Shown piece by piece: positions 31,741 through 39,995 of a stretch of DNA of 64,000 bases; the stretch's first letter is position 1; every line of letters starts with the position of its first letter. The notes beneath the pieces are model-generated. The model saw only the letters and a list, made by a program, of their open reading frames with translations. It had not been told where the DNA came from and did no database searches. Position numbers and translations under genes: made by a program. This stretch comes from Streptosporangium violaceochromogenes (GTDB taxonomy: Bacteria; Actinomycetota; Actinomycetes; Streptosporangiales; Streptosporangiaceae), in NCBI RefSeq assembly GCF_014654615.1, contig NZ_BNBB01000002.1:62001-126000 (forward strand), in the 5' to 3' direction.

Positions 31741-33330
31741 CTAGCGCTTCACCTTGACCTTGGTGATGTTGATGGGCGTCAGGTCGATCTCGACGTCCGT
31801 CACGTTCTCGCTCCAGGCGTACACGTAGCTGTCGTAGAACAGCGGCACGACCGGCGCCTCGTTCAGCACGAGCTTCTCGGCCTCGACATACTTCGCCGTC
31901 TGCTCGGCGGCGTCGCCGGAGGCGTTGCCCTGCTCGACCAGCTTCGCCATCCGCTCGTTGACGTAGCCCGTCGAGAACTGGCCTCCGCCGTCGGCGGTGA
32001 ACAGCGCCGTCAGCAGTTCGGCCATGCTGGGGTAGAACGAGCCCCACATGCCCCGGTAGGGTCCGTCGACCTTCTTCTTGGAGAGGGCCTCGAAGAAGGG
32101 TGTGAAGCCGGGAAGCGTCTTGATCTGGACGTCCTGGATTCCGAGGTTCTGCCGGAGCTGGTTGGCGATGGCCGTGAACAGCGGCTCGTAGCCCAGCCCG
32201 CCCGGCAGCCAGATCTGCATCGGGCCGCCGCTCCAGCCGCCGGCCTCCGCGAGCAGTTGCTTGGCCCGCGCGGGATCGAAGGAGCAGTAGTCGCACAGGT
32301 TCGCCGGCGACCCCTTGTGCGCCGGGGAGGTGATCGACGTGGCCGGGTCGTTCAGGCCGCCGAAGATGGACTTGTTGACGGCCTCGCGGTCGATGGCCAG
32401 CGAGATGGCCTTGCGGACCCGGGGGTCGCGGAACCGCTTGTCGGTCAGGGGGATGCCGAGGAACTGCAGGGCCGGGGCCTTGAAGGCGCTGAACCGGTCG
32501 CCGAAGTCCTGCTTGACGTGGGGCCACTTGTCCACCGGGACGCGGAAGATGTCGACGCCGTTGCCCCGGGCGTCGGTGTAGGCGGTGTGCAGGTCGCTGT
32601 AGAACCTGAAGACGATGCCGTCGGAGCCCGGCTGGGGCCCCTTGTAGCCGTCGTACCGCTTGACCTCCATCGAGACGGTGAGGTTCGGCGTGCCGGTCAC
32701 CTTGAAGGGGCCGTTGCCGACGGGCGCCTTGTCATAGGCGTCGAAGTCGTCGAAGGCGACCTTGGGCAGGGGCATGAAGGCCGGGCCGGTGGCGACGGCG
32801 AGCGGGAACTGGCTGTCGGGGGTGACCAGGTCCACCTCAATGGTGTGGTCGTCGGCGGCCTTGACCCCCGACATCGTCTTGGTCTTGGGCTTGCCCTCCG
32901 CCGGGTTGAGGTCGGCGTACCCCTTGACGTTGGCGAAGGAGCCGCTGTTGGCCCACGCGTTGGGGCCGTACGCCGTCGCGTTCCAGGCGTCGACGTAGCT
33001 CTGGGCGGTGACCGGCTCCCCGTTGTGGAACGTCCAGCCGCTCTTGATCTTGATGACCCAGTGGCGGTTGTCGCTAGACTCCATCGACTCCGCCTGCACC
33101 ATGGTCAGGGTGCCGTCGGCGCTGAGCCGCATGAGAGGGGCGAACAGGGCGTTGTATTGGTTGTACGAGTATCCGCGACCGGGGGTCAGGTGGTCGGGGA
33201 GGCCGTCAGCGATGGAGAACACGGCCGACTTGGCTTCTTCTGACTTCACGGTACCACTGGAGCAGGCCGTCACCGCGGCCAGTCCAAGGCCTGCCACGAG
33301 CGCGACGACCGCTCGACGCTTGCCCTTCAT
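31741..33330 (-). CDS. oppA: Oligopeptide ABC transporter substrate-binding lipoprotein
   Basis: This is a 529-residue SBP_bac_5 family binding protein. The signal peptide ends in a lipobox, LAAVTAC, with the acylated Cys at about residue 23. Conserved stretches include the N-terminal LPDHLTPGRGYSYNQYNALFA, WTFHNGEPVTAQSYVDAW and DPRVRKAISLAIDREAV. Two cysteines in LCDYCSFDP may be structural. The ATG at 33330 has AAAGG eight bases upstream; the ATG at 33336 is too close to that site. The gene is first in the opp operon and divergent from the GbsR-like regulator. Confidence 0.93.
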   Translation of the reverse strand: MKGKRRAVVALVAGLGLAAVTACSSGTVKSEEAKSAVFSIADGLPDHLTPGRGYSYNQYNALFAPLMRLSADGTLTMVQAESMESSDNRHWVIKIKSGWTFHNGEPVTAQSYVDAWNATAYGPNAWANSGSFANVKGYADLNPAEGKPKTKTMSGVKAADDHTIEVDLVTPDSQFPLAVATGPAFMPLPKVAFDDFDAYDKAPVGNGPFKVTGTPNLTVSMEVKRYDGYKGPQPGSDGIVFRFYSDLHTAYTDARGNGVDIFRVPVDKWPHVKQDFGDRFSAFKAPALQFLGIPLTDKRFRDPRVRKAISLAIDREAVNKSIFGGLNDPATSITSPAHKGSPANLCDYCSFDPARAKQLLAEAGGWSGGPMQIWLPGGLGYEPLFTAIANQLRQNLGIQDVQIKTLPGFTPFFEALSKKKVDGPYRGMWGSFYPSMAELLTALFTADGGGQFSTGYVNERMAKLVEQGNASGDAAEQTAKYVEAEKLVLNEAPVVPLFYDSYVYAWSENVTDVEIDLTPINITKVKVKR

Positions 33331-33443
33331 CTCCATAGCCTTTCTGCCTACGCGGGCCTCGGCGCTGCGCTCGGACCCGGCGGCGCTCCGTGACGTCCGA
33401 CAGGCCCGGGCACACGACCCGACGCGTTAGAGGTTGCCAGGCT

Positions 33444-33473
33444 CTGAAAGTTCAGTCAATACTGAGATCTCAG
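33444..33473. promoter_or_regulatory. Two CTGAnnnnTCAG operator-like boxes
   Basis: Two 12-base inverted repeats with the same consensus, CTGA-N4-TCAG, lie at 33444-33455 and 33462-33473; the second is a perfect palindrome. Their centres are 18 bases apart. They sit between oppA (start 33330) and the GbsR/MarR-like gene (start 33493), 20 bases before the latter, so they are good candidates for its binding sites. Confidence 0.55.
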
Positions 33474-33492
33474 ATTTCTCGAAGGGATGGGC

Positions 33493-33975
33493 ATGGACAA
33501 CAGTGGGCGGGGACTAAGCGCGCTCGAGTTCTCCGAGCAGCTCGGTTACATCGTCGACAGCACCGGATGGATGCCGCGGTTGAACGGCCGGGTCCTCGGA
33601 CTCATCCTGGTGTCGGACGAGCCGCTGTCACAGGCGGAACTGGCCGAACACCTTCAGTCGAGCAGCGGCGCCATCTCCACCGCCATCCGCATGCTGCTGG
33701 AGAAGGGCCTCCTCGAACACGTCAGCGGCCCGGTGTCCCGCCGCAAGTACTTCCGCGTTCCCACCTCGGCCTGGTTCGCCATCCACGAGGACAGCCTGCG
33801 GACGGTACACCGATACCAGGAGGTCGCCGAACGGGCCCTCGACTCCCTGGACGCCGGCGGCACGGTCAAGGCCAACCTCAACCGCATGCGCGAGTACTTC
33901 GGCCGCGTGGAGCAGTGCTACCGCGACGCGTATCCGACCAAGGAGGCCACCTCCGGCGGCGCCGGCGGCGCGTAG
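33493..33975 (+). CDS. GbsR/MarR-family transcriptional regulator
   Basis: This 160-residue protein has a winged HTH at about 35-100: NGRVLGLILVSDEPLSQAELAEHLQ, the recognition helix region SSSGAISTAIRMLLEKGLLEHV and the wing with SRRKYFRVP. A C-terminal helical dimerisation part follows. The pattern matches the GbsR branch of the MarR superfamily. The ATG at 33493 has AAGGG seven bases upstream; the ATG at 33487 is too close. It is divergent from the opp operon and probably represses it through the CTGAnnnnTCAG boxes; the inducer is unknown. Confidence 0.88.
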   Translation: MDNSGRGLSALEFSEQLGYIVDSTGWMPRLNGRVLGLILVSDEPLSQAELAEHLQSSSGAISTAIRMLLEKGLLEHVSGPVSRRKYFRVPTSAWFAIHEDSLRTVHRYQEVAERALDSLDAGGTVKANLNRMREYFGRVEQCYRDAYPTKEATSGGAGGA

Positions 33976-33980
33976 GCGAG

Positions 33981-34060
33981 GCTCACACACCCGCGAAGGA
34001 GCCGCGGGCCAGGCGGAGCGGAGGCGCCGCTCACATCGCGAAGGAGCCGCGGGCCAGGCG
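33981..34060. repeat. 45-bp direct duplication at the 3' end of the enolase-like gene
   Basis: A segment of about 24 bases (CGCGAAGGAGCCGCG followed by GGCCAGGCG) occurs at 33992 and again at 34037, an offset of 45, with a shared GCTCACA just before each copy. The second copy is the last codons of the enolase-like gene (C-terminal RRLARGSFAM); the first is an untranslated echo beyond its stop. Confidence 0.6.
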
Positions 34061-35035
34061 GCGCACCCGGACCACGTCGACGGTGTGGCCGAGGCCGGGC
34101 TGGGTGAGCGGCACGGCCACGACGCCGCCCGAGGCGCCGACCGGCGGGGTCACGATCTGGGAGCTGCGCGGCGGCTCGGCCACGTCGCAGGGGAGCGTAC
34201 AGCCCGGCAGGCCGGCGACGGCGACCGTCGCCGCCCTGGCCAGGCCGGCACCCCGGCCTCCGGAGCAGGCGATCTCCCACCCCGCCGCCAGGGCCAGGTC
34301 GTGCATCCGCCGTACCTCGTCCAAGGAACCCACCTCCGCCGGACGCAGCAGCAGCGCCCGCCCCGCGTCCGAGGCGACGGCCTCGGCGAGCTCGGCGAGC
34401 GAGGTGATGTCGAGCAGCACCGGAGCCGCGACGCGCCGTTGCAGATCGGCGTGGGCGGCGAGGTCGACGAAGGGCCGCTCGATGGACGACGGCGCGTAGG
34501 CGTCCAGGGCCTCCAGGGCCTCGGCGTCGGTGTAGGCGGCGCGGGCGTCCACCCCGATGCCGAGCGCGGGGTAGGCCCGGCGGACCGCGCGCAGCGGCTC
34601 GATGTCCCAGCCCGGATGGACGTCCAGCGTGACGTGGGCGTACCCCCCGCAGACATGACGGTTCACCCGGGCGATCAGGCTGTCCAGGTTGCGCTCGGCA
34701 CCGATCCTGACCGTGGCCGTCAGGGAGGTACGGCTCCCGCCCAGCGCGTGGGAGAGCGGCACCCCGCTCATCCTCGCCCAAAGGTCCCAGCAGGCCATGT
34801 CCACGGCCCCTCCGCCGGGGATGTCCCCCAGCTCGGCCGGGTGCTCCCAGTCGACGCCGATCAGCGCCCGCCCGGCCCCCTCCTCCAGGTACGCCCAGGT
34901 CTTGGGGTCGGGGTCGACGACCTCGCCCCATCCGGTCATGCCCCCGTAGTCGGTCAGCCGGACGAGGATGCTCTCGGGCCGCCTGCCGTAGGGCAGCACG
35001 AGCCGGAACACCTCGAGCGCGCACACGCGCGGCAT
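34031..35035 (-). CDS. Enolase-superfamily protein (OSBS/NAAAR-like) lacking catalytic residues
   Basis: This 334-residue protein has the capping domain and barrel of the muconate-lactonising branch of the enolase superfamily and aligns well with N-acylamino acid racemase/o-succinylbenzoate synthase (GGAVDMACWDLWAR, YPALGIGVDARAAYTDAEAL, LPGCTLPCDVAE). The catalytic KxK is replaced by TLD in VTLDVHPG. The second metal ligand region reads SIERPF, but LDES has become LDIT, and the strand-six lysine is Arg in LLLRPAEVG. Metal-dependent proton abstraction therefore looks impossible by the standard mechanism. The ATG at 35035 follows GAGGGGAG. The role may be structural or regulatory, or it may have a diverged reaction. 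Confidence 0.85.
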   Translation of the reverse strand: MPRVCALEVFRLVLPYGRRPESILVRLTDYGGMTGWGEVVDPDPKTWAYLEEGAGRALIGVDWEHPAELGDIPGGGAVDMACWDLWARMSGVPLSHALGGSRTSLTATVRIGAERNLDSLIARVNRHVCGGYAHVTLDVHPGWDIEPLRAVRRAYPALGIGVDARAAYTDAEALEALDAYAPSSIERPFVDLAAHADLQRRVAAPVLLDITSLAELAEAVASDAGRALLLRPAEVGSLDEVRRMHDLALAAGWEIACSGGRGAGLARAATVAVAGLPGCTLPCDVAEPPRSSQIVTPPVGASGGVVAVPLTQPGLGHTVDVVRVRRLARGSFAM

Positions 35036-35167
35036 GAACTCCCCTCGCTCTCACCTGTGAAACCTCGCTATGGGACGGAGAGAACCCCTCCGCGGGCCGG
35101 AGCACGCCGGCTCCGCCCGGAGGGCGGGCCCCTCGGTGCCGGAGAGGCCGTCCCTCCTCCCATGGTG

Positions 35168-36322
35168 TCATGACGGCGGGAGTCCGCCCCCGAGGTCGCG
35201 GCGCTCGACGGCCGCGGCCATGAGGCCGGGAAAGGCGTCGGGCGTGCAGGCGAGGACGGGCACGCCCAGAGCCGCGAGCGCCGCGGCGTTGTCGCGGTCG
35301 TAGGCGGGCGCGCCCTCGTCCGAGAGCGCCGGCAGCACGATGACCTGGACTCCGTCCGCCGTCATCCGGGCGACCCGGCGAAGCATCTCCTCGCGGACAC
35401 CGCCCTCGCAAAGGTCGCTGACCAGGACCAGGATCGCCTCCGCGGGCCGGGTGATCAGGCCCCTGGCGTAGGCGAGGGCCCGGTTGACGTCGGTGCCGCC
35501 GCCGAGTTGCGTGCCGAACAGCAGCTCGACCGGGTCGTGGAGCCGGTCGGTCAGGTCGACGACCGAGGTGTCGAAGACCACCAGCGACGTCCTGAGCGCG
35601 CTCATCGAGGCGAGCACCGCGCCGAAGACGCCCGCGTAGACGACGGAGGCCGCCATCGAGGCGCTCTGGTCGACGCAGAGCACGACCTCGCGCCGGACGG
35701 CCCGTTGCCGCCTGCCGTACCCCACCAGCCTGGAGGGCACCACGGTGCCCCGCTCGGGCAGGTGGTTTCCCAGGTTGGCCCGGATCGTGCGGTTCCAGTC
35801 GACGTCGGCGGCCCGCCGGGGCCGGCGGGTGCGCGCGGACCGGTCGAGCGCGCCGTCCACCGCGGCCCTCGTCCTGTTCGCGAGCCGCCGTTCGAGGTCG
35901 GAGACGACCTTCCGGACCAGCGCGCGGGCCGGCTCGCGGGCCCTCTCCGGCATCACCCGGCCGAGCGACAGGAGCGTGCCGGCCAGGTGGACGTCCGCCT
36001 CGACCGCCTCCAGCATCTCCGGCTCCAGCAGCAACCGGGTCAGGTTCAGCCGCTCCAGGGCGTCCTGCTGCATGACCTGCACGACGGTCGAGGGGAAACA
36101 GTCGCGGATGTCGCCCAGCCAGCGCGCCACCCGGGGCGCGGAGGATCCGAGCCCTCCCGCGCGCCCGCCGCCGCCCGCGCCCCCCGTGTCGTAGAGGGCG
36201 GCCAGGGCCCCGTCCATCCGGGCGTCGGCCCCGCCGAGGGCGCGCCCGGTGCCGTCGGCGTCGCCGCCGAGGATCAGCCGCCACCGGCGCAGTCTCTCCC
36301 GCGTCACGCTCTCGTCCGCCAC
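35168..36322 (-). CDS. VWA domain-containing protein (CoxE-like) of MoxR cluster
   Basis: This is a 384-residue protein. Residues 1-200 are helical and charged, with repeated RxxA segments. Residues about 210-384 form a von Willebrand A domain with an intact MIDAS: Asp218-x-Ser220-x-Ser222 in VDQSAS, the Thr in GGGTDVN and the Asp in LVSDLCEGG. VWA partners of MoxR ATPases bind substrate or metal and act as co-chaperones. The GTG at 36322 lies eight bases after AAGGA and inside the end of the DUF5682 gene (19-base overlap). It is the last gene of the five-gene cluster. Confidence 0.88.
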   Translation of the reverse strand: MADESVTRERLRRWRLILGGDADGTGRALGGADARMDGALAALYDTGGAGGGGRAGGLGSSAPRVARWLGDIRDCFPSTVVQVMQQDALERLNLTRLLLEPEMLEAVEADVHLAGTLLSLGRVMPERAREPARALVRKVVSDLERRLANRTRAAVDGALDRSARTRRPRRAADVDWNRTIRANLGNHLPERGTVVPSRLVGYGRRQRAVRREVVLCVDQSASMAASVVYAGVFGAVLASMSALRTSLVVFDTSVVDLTDRLHDPVELLFGTQLGGGTDVNRALAYARGLITRPAEAILVLVSDLCEGGVREEMLRRVARMTADGVQVIVLPALSDEGAPAYDRDNAAALAALGVPVLACTPDAFPGLMAAAVERRDLGGGLPPS

Positions 36323-38823
36323 GTGCCCGATGTCCTTCCCAGGATCGCCCGTACGGCCCGCACGGCCGGCGCCGCGCGCTCCTCGTCCACCCCCTCCATC
36401 CCCTCCGGCCCGCCCGTCCCGCCTCCCGGGACGGCCGCGCCGGCGCCGAGCGCCCGGACCCGCGCGCCGATGGAGCGCCGCTCGGGCGGGGCGAAGGCGC
36501 CGAACGTACGGCGGAGCAGCGGCAGCACACCGGTGAACGCCTCCGGGGTGAGCCCGGTGACCCACTCGTCGACCAGCGCGAGCAGCCGGGCGTCGTGGAC
36601 GAGCAGGAGCCCGCCCCCGGACAGGAAGCCCTCGATCCAGGCGGCGGCGCGCGCCGGCGGGTGCCCCGCCGACATGGCCCTCGCCATGAGCGTGCCCACG
36701 CGCCCCGCGTCGAGCTCCCCTGAGTCCAGGAGGATCCGGGTGAGCCGCCCCTCGATCATCCCGTGCAGACCGGAGCGGCCCGGCAGGGCGCGCAACGCCG
36801 CCAGCCACCGCCGGCGCGGCGTCTCCTCACCCCCGCCGCGCGCCCCCTCGGCGGCCTCCGGCGCGGCGGCGGGGACGGCCGGGGTGCCGGGAGCGACCGG
36901 GACGGCCGGGTCGACCGAGGGGTCGGGGAGGAGGGCCACTGCGGCGTGCACCGCGTCGACGTGGCCCACCAGCTCTCGGGCGGCGGCGTCGTTCACCCCG
37001 GTGACCGCGCCGCCCAGCCCGACGCAGATCCTGCCGAGCATGGCGTCGGCGACGGCGGCCAGCCCGGCCGCGGGGGTTCCGCGCACGTCGCCGTAGCGCC
37101 GGGCGCGGGCCATCGCGGGAAGCGCGGCCATCAGGTGCGTGACGTCCCCGTCCATGGCCGCCCGCGCCGACAGCGCGTCGAGCGCCTCCGCGAGCGCCTC
37201 CGGCAGGTCCGCGAGCAGGCACCCCTCCACGAGCCCGGTGAGGACCGCGAGCGGCACCCCTCCCCGGGCGCCTTCCCCGGCCGCCAGGTCACGGACGCGG
37301 GCGGTGGCCGCGGCGGGGACGGTCGTGCCCCAGACGCTCGCCTCGATCAGGTCGAGGTCGAGCTCCGGCCGCCAGGCGAGCGTCCAGGACTCGCGGAAGG
37401 TGCCCTTGCCCCGGCCGCCGCGGGGAACGCCCCAGCCGACGCCGAGCAGGCGCAGCCGGTGCAGCAGCCTGCTGCGCTCCAGATCGAGGGGGCGGCGCAG
37501 GTCGAGGTCGTGCTCGCGCTCCGGCGCCTCGGGGGTGAGCCTGACCCGCCGCCCCTCCCGGCGCAGGTGACGGGCGAGGGGGACCGCCGGCGCGGAGGCG
37601 GGGACGCGCCCGAGCCGCTCCCCCACGACCATGCGCCGCCGGACCAGCTCCACCGGCAGGTCGTCCCCCTCGCAGAGCACGGCCCTGACGGCCTCGGTCA
37701 CCTCCGCCAGACCGGCCAGCGGCCGTTCCCGGAGCGCGGCCAGGCTCCGGGCCAGGCGCACCGCCTCGATGACGTGGCCGGAGGAGGTCGGCAGGCCCTC
37801 CTCGCGCAGCACGCCGGCCGCCGCGGTCAGCCACCGCTCCACCGGACGGTCGGGGGAGACGAACAGGTGGTGGTACCAGCCCGGGGAGGCCACCCCCGCA
37901 CCGTACCCGCCGCGGGCCGCCAGCCGGCCGTACGTCCACGGCACCCACGTCGTCTCGACCTTGACCCTGGGCAGCCCCCGTAGCAGCGCGTCGTCGGCCC
38001 CGGCCGCGGGCAGCCCGGCCCCCCACGGCCCCTCCCCCGGAGCGTGGGCCAGCGCCGGCACGTGCCAGGCGCCGCAGACGACGGCGATCCGCCCGAAGCC
38101 GTCCTTGATCGCCCTGCGGATCGCACGCCGCATGATGGCCTCACGCCGGGCCTCGCGCCCGGTGGGGACGTACCCCTCGCGAACCGCCGCCATCGCCTCG
38201 GCGATCGCCTGGAACGGGGTGTCCCCCCGGTGCTCGACCACGTCCTCCCACCAGCGCTCCGGGTCGTCGTGGCCGGCGGCGCGGGCGAGGGCCCCGATCG
38301 GGTCGATCCGTACGGCCGGCTCCCCGCCCGCCCCCGGCCCGGCGTCCGCGTCCGGGGGCGGGGGCGGGGGCGGCTCGCCGGGGCCGGCCCCCGCGCCCGG
38401 CCCCCCTGCTCGCGGGGGAACCCCGTCCGCCGGCGGGCTCCCCGGCGGGACGTCCGGCCGAAAGGCGAGGCCACAGGCGGCGGGCAGGTCACAGAAACGC
38501 ACCGGGACTTCCGCCTCCACGGCGTGACGGAGCGCCTGCCACTCCGGGGAGAACACCGCGAACGGCCAGAACGCGGCCCGGGACGGCTCACCGGGCACAT
38601 ACGCCAGCAGCGCCACCGGCGGCCGAAGGCCCGGGTCCGCGGCCATCCCGGCCAGCGCGTCGGCCTCCGGCGGCCCCTCGACGAGCACGACGTCGGGCCC
38701 GAGGCGCTCAAGCTCGGCCCTCAGGGACCGCGCCGATCCGGGCCCGTGGTGCCTGATCCCCAGGACCGCGACCTGAGCGGTGACCTTCACCGGACCTTCA
38801 TCGGGCCTCGGCCGGGCCTTCAT
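36304..38823 (-). CDS. DUF5682 family protein
   Basis: This is an 839-residue protein of the uncharacterised DUF5682 family, recognisable by the N-terminal VLGIRHHGPGSARSLRAEL, the VLVEGPPEADAL strand and the later VCGAWHVPAL. The fold resembles TraB/PrgY-like and erythromycin-esterase-type proteins, a likeness I state from family knowledge. Residues 120-170 are a Pro/Gly-rich insertion. The remaining C-terminal half is helical and Ala-rich. In many actinomycetes it occurs with MoxR, VWA, SWIM and DUF5691 proteins, as here. The ATG at 38823 is preceded by GGGGAGG. The gene follows moxR after 104 bases. Confidence 0.88.
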   Translation of the reverse strand: MKARPRPDEGPVKVTAQVAVLGIRHHGPGSARSLRAELERLGPDVVLVEGPPEADALAGMAADPGLRPPVALLAYVPGEPSRAAFWPFAVFSPEWQALRHAVEAEVPVRFCDLPAACGLAFRPDVPPGSPPADGVPPRAGGPGAGAGPGEPPPPPPPDADAGPGAGGEPAVRIDPIGALARAAGHDDPERWWEDVVEHRGDTPFQAIAEAMAAVREGYVPTGREARREAIMRRAIRRAIKDGFGRIAVVCGAWHVPALAHAPGEGPWGAGLPAAGADDALLRGLPRVKVETTWVPWTYGRLAARGGYGAGVASPGWYHHLFVSPDRPVERWLTAAAGVLREEGLPTSSGHVIEAVRLARSLAALRERPLAGLAEVTEAVRAVLCEGDDLPVELVRRRMVVGERLGRVPASAPAVPLARHLRREGRRVRLTPEAPEREHDLDLRRPLDLERSRLLHRLRLLGVGWGVPRGGRGKGTFRESWTLAWRPELDLDLIEASVWGTTVPAAATARVRDLAAGEGARGGVPLAVLTGLVEGCLLADLPEALAEALDALSARAAMDGDVTHLMAALPAMARARRYGDVRGTPAAGLAAVADAMLGRICVGLGGAVTGVNDAAARELVGHVDAVHAAVALLPDPSVDPAVPVAPGTPAVPAAAPEAAEGARGGGEETPRRRWLAALRALPGRSGLHGMIEGRLTRILLDSGELDAGRVGTLMARAMSAGHPPARAAAWIEGFLSGGGLLLVHDARLLALVDEWVTGLTPEAFTGVLPLLRRTFGAFAPPERRSIGARVRALGAGAAVPGGGTGGPEGMEGVDEERAAPAVRAVRAILGRTSGTWRTRA

Positions 38824-38927
38824 CGCGACCTCCCCGTGCCTCCGGTGGAAACCTTCATCGCGCCCCCTCCGGCCCCGGGTCTCCTTCGGACCTGCCCCGC
38901 GTCCCCGCCGGTTCCCCGCCCGGCCGC

Positions 38928-39995
38928 TCAGCCCGCGTCACGGCAGGCCCGGTAGAGGTCGTGCCAGTCACGGCGTTCGCGGACGACGGTCTCGAGGTAT
39001 TCGTGCCAGACGACGCGGTCGGAGACCGGGTCCTGGACCACGGCGCCGACGATGCCGTCGGCCACGTCGCGGGGGCGGAGCACGCCGTCGCCGAAGTGGG
39101 CGGCCAGCGCGATGCCGCCGGTGAGGACCGAGATGGCCTCGGCGGTGCTGAGGGGGCCGCTGGGGGACTTGACCTTGGTGCGGCCGTCCTCGGTCACGCC
39201 GGCGCGCAGCTCGCGGAAGACCGTGACGACACGGCGGATCTCCTCCGGGCCGGTCGCGGCCGCGGGCAGCTCCAGGGAGCGGCCCAGCTGCCCGACGCGG
39301 CGGGAGACGATGTCCACCTCCTCCTCGGTGGTGGCGGGCAGCGGCAGCACCACGGTGTTGAACCTGCGGCGCAGCGCGCTGGACAGCTCGTTGACGCCCC
39401 GGTCGCGGTCGTTGGCGGTGGCGATGAGGTTGAACCCCCGCAGCGCCTGGACCTCCCGGTTGAGCTCGGGGATCGGCAGCGTCTTCTCCGACAGGACGGT
39501 GATCAGCGCGTCCTGGACGTCGGAGGGCATGCGGGTCAGCTCCTCGATCCGGGCCAGGCGCCCCTCGGCCATGGCGCGCATCACCGGGCTGGGGGTGAGC
39601 GCCCGGCCGGACGGCCCCTCGGCCAGCAGGCGGGCGTAGTTCCAGCCGTAGCGGACGGCCTCCTCCACCGTGCCCGCCGTCCCCTGCACGAGCAGGGTGG
39701 AGTCGCCGCTGACGGCGGCGGCCAGGTGCTCCGACAGCCAGGTCTTCGCGGTGCCGGGGACGCCGAGCAGCAGCAGGGCGCGGTCGGTGGCGAGGGTGGC
39801 CACGGCCACCTCCACCACGCGCCTGGGGCCGATGTACTTGGGGGTGACACGGTCGCCGTCGCCCAGGATGTAGGTGGTCACCGCCCGGGGGGACAGCCTC
39901 CAGCCCGCGGGGCGGGGCCGGTCGTCCTCCTCGGCCAGGATCGCCAGCTCCTCGGCGTACTGGTCTTCGGCGTGGGCCCGCAGAACCGTTGTCAC
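38928..39995 (-). CDS. MoxR-family AAA+ ATPase
   Basis: This is a 355-residue AAA+ ATPase of the MoxR group, which remodels or activates partner proteins, usually with a VWA protein. Walker A GVPGTAKT is at 78-85; the Walker B region is RLARIEELTRMP; sensor 1 is IATANDRD; the arginine finger region is LSSALRRRFNTVVLPLP. The C-terminal lid includes TAEAISVLTGG. The GTG at 39995 shares a GTGA overlap with the end of the DUF5691 gene and has AGGAG upstream. It is the central enzyme of the five-gene cluster. Confidence 0.92.
   Translation of the reverse strand: MTTVLRAHAEDQYAEELAILAEEDDRPRPAGWRLSPRAVTTYILGDGDRVTPKYIGPRRVVEVAVATLATDRALLLLGVPGTAKTWLSEHLAAAVSGDSTLLVQGTAGTVEEAVRYGWNYARLLAEGPSGRALTPSPVMRAMAEGRLARIEELTRMPSDVQDALITVLSEKTLPIPELNREVQALRGFNLIATANDRDRGVNELSSALRRRFNTVVLPLPATTEEEVDIVSRRVGQLGRSLELPAAATGPEEIRRVVTVFRELRAGVTEDGRTKVKSPSGPLSTAEAISVLTGGIALAAHFGDGVLRPRDVADGIVGAVVQDPVSDRVVWHEYLETVVRERRDWHDLYRACRDAG

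Noticed and set aside
30400-33243. A very long plus-strand open frame (947 codons) opposite the opp genes
   Set aside because: It is antisense to well-supported permease and binding-protein genes; high-GC codon bias keeps such frames open. Its sequence is low-complexity with no family likeness.
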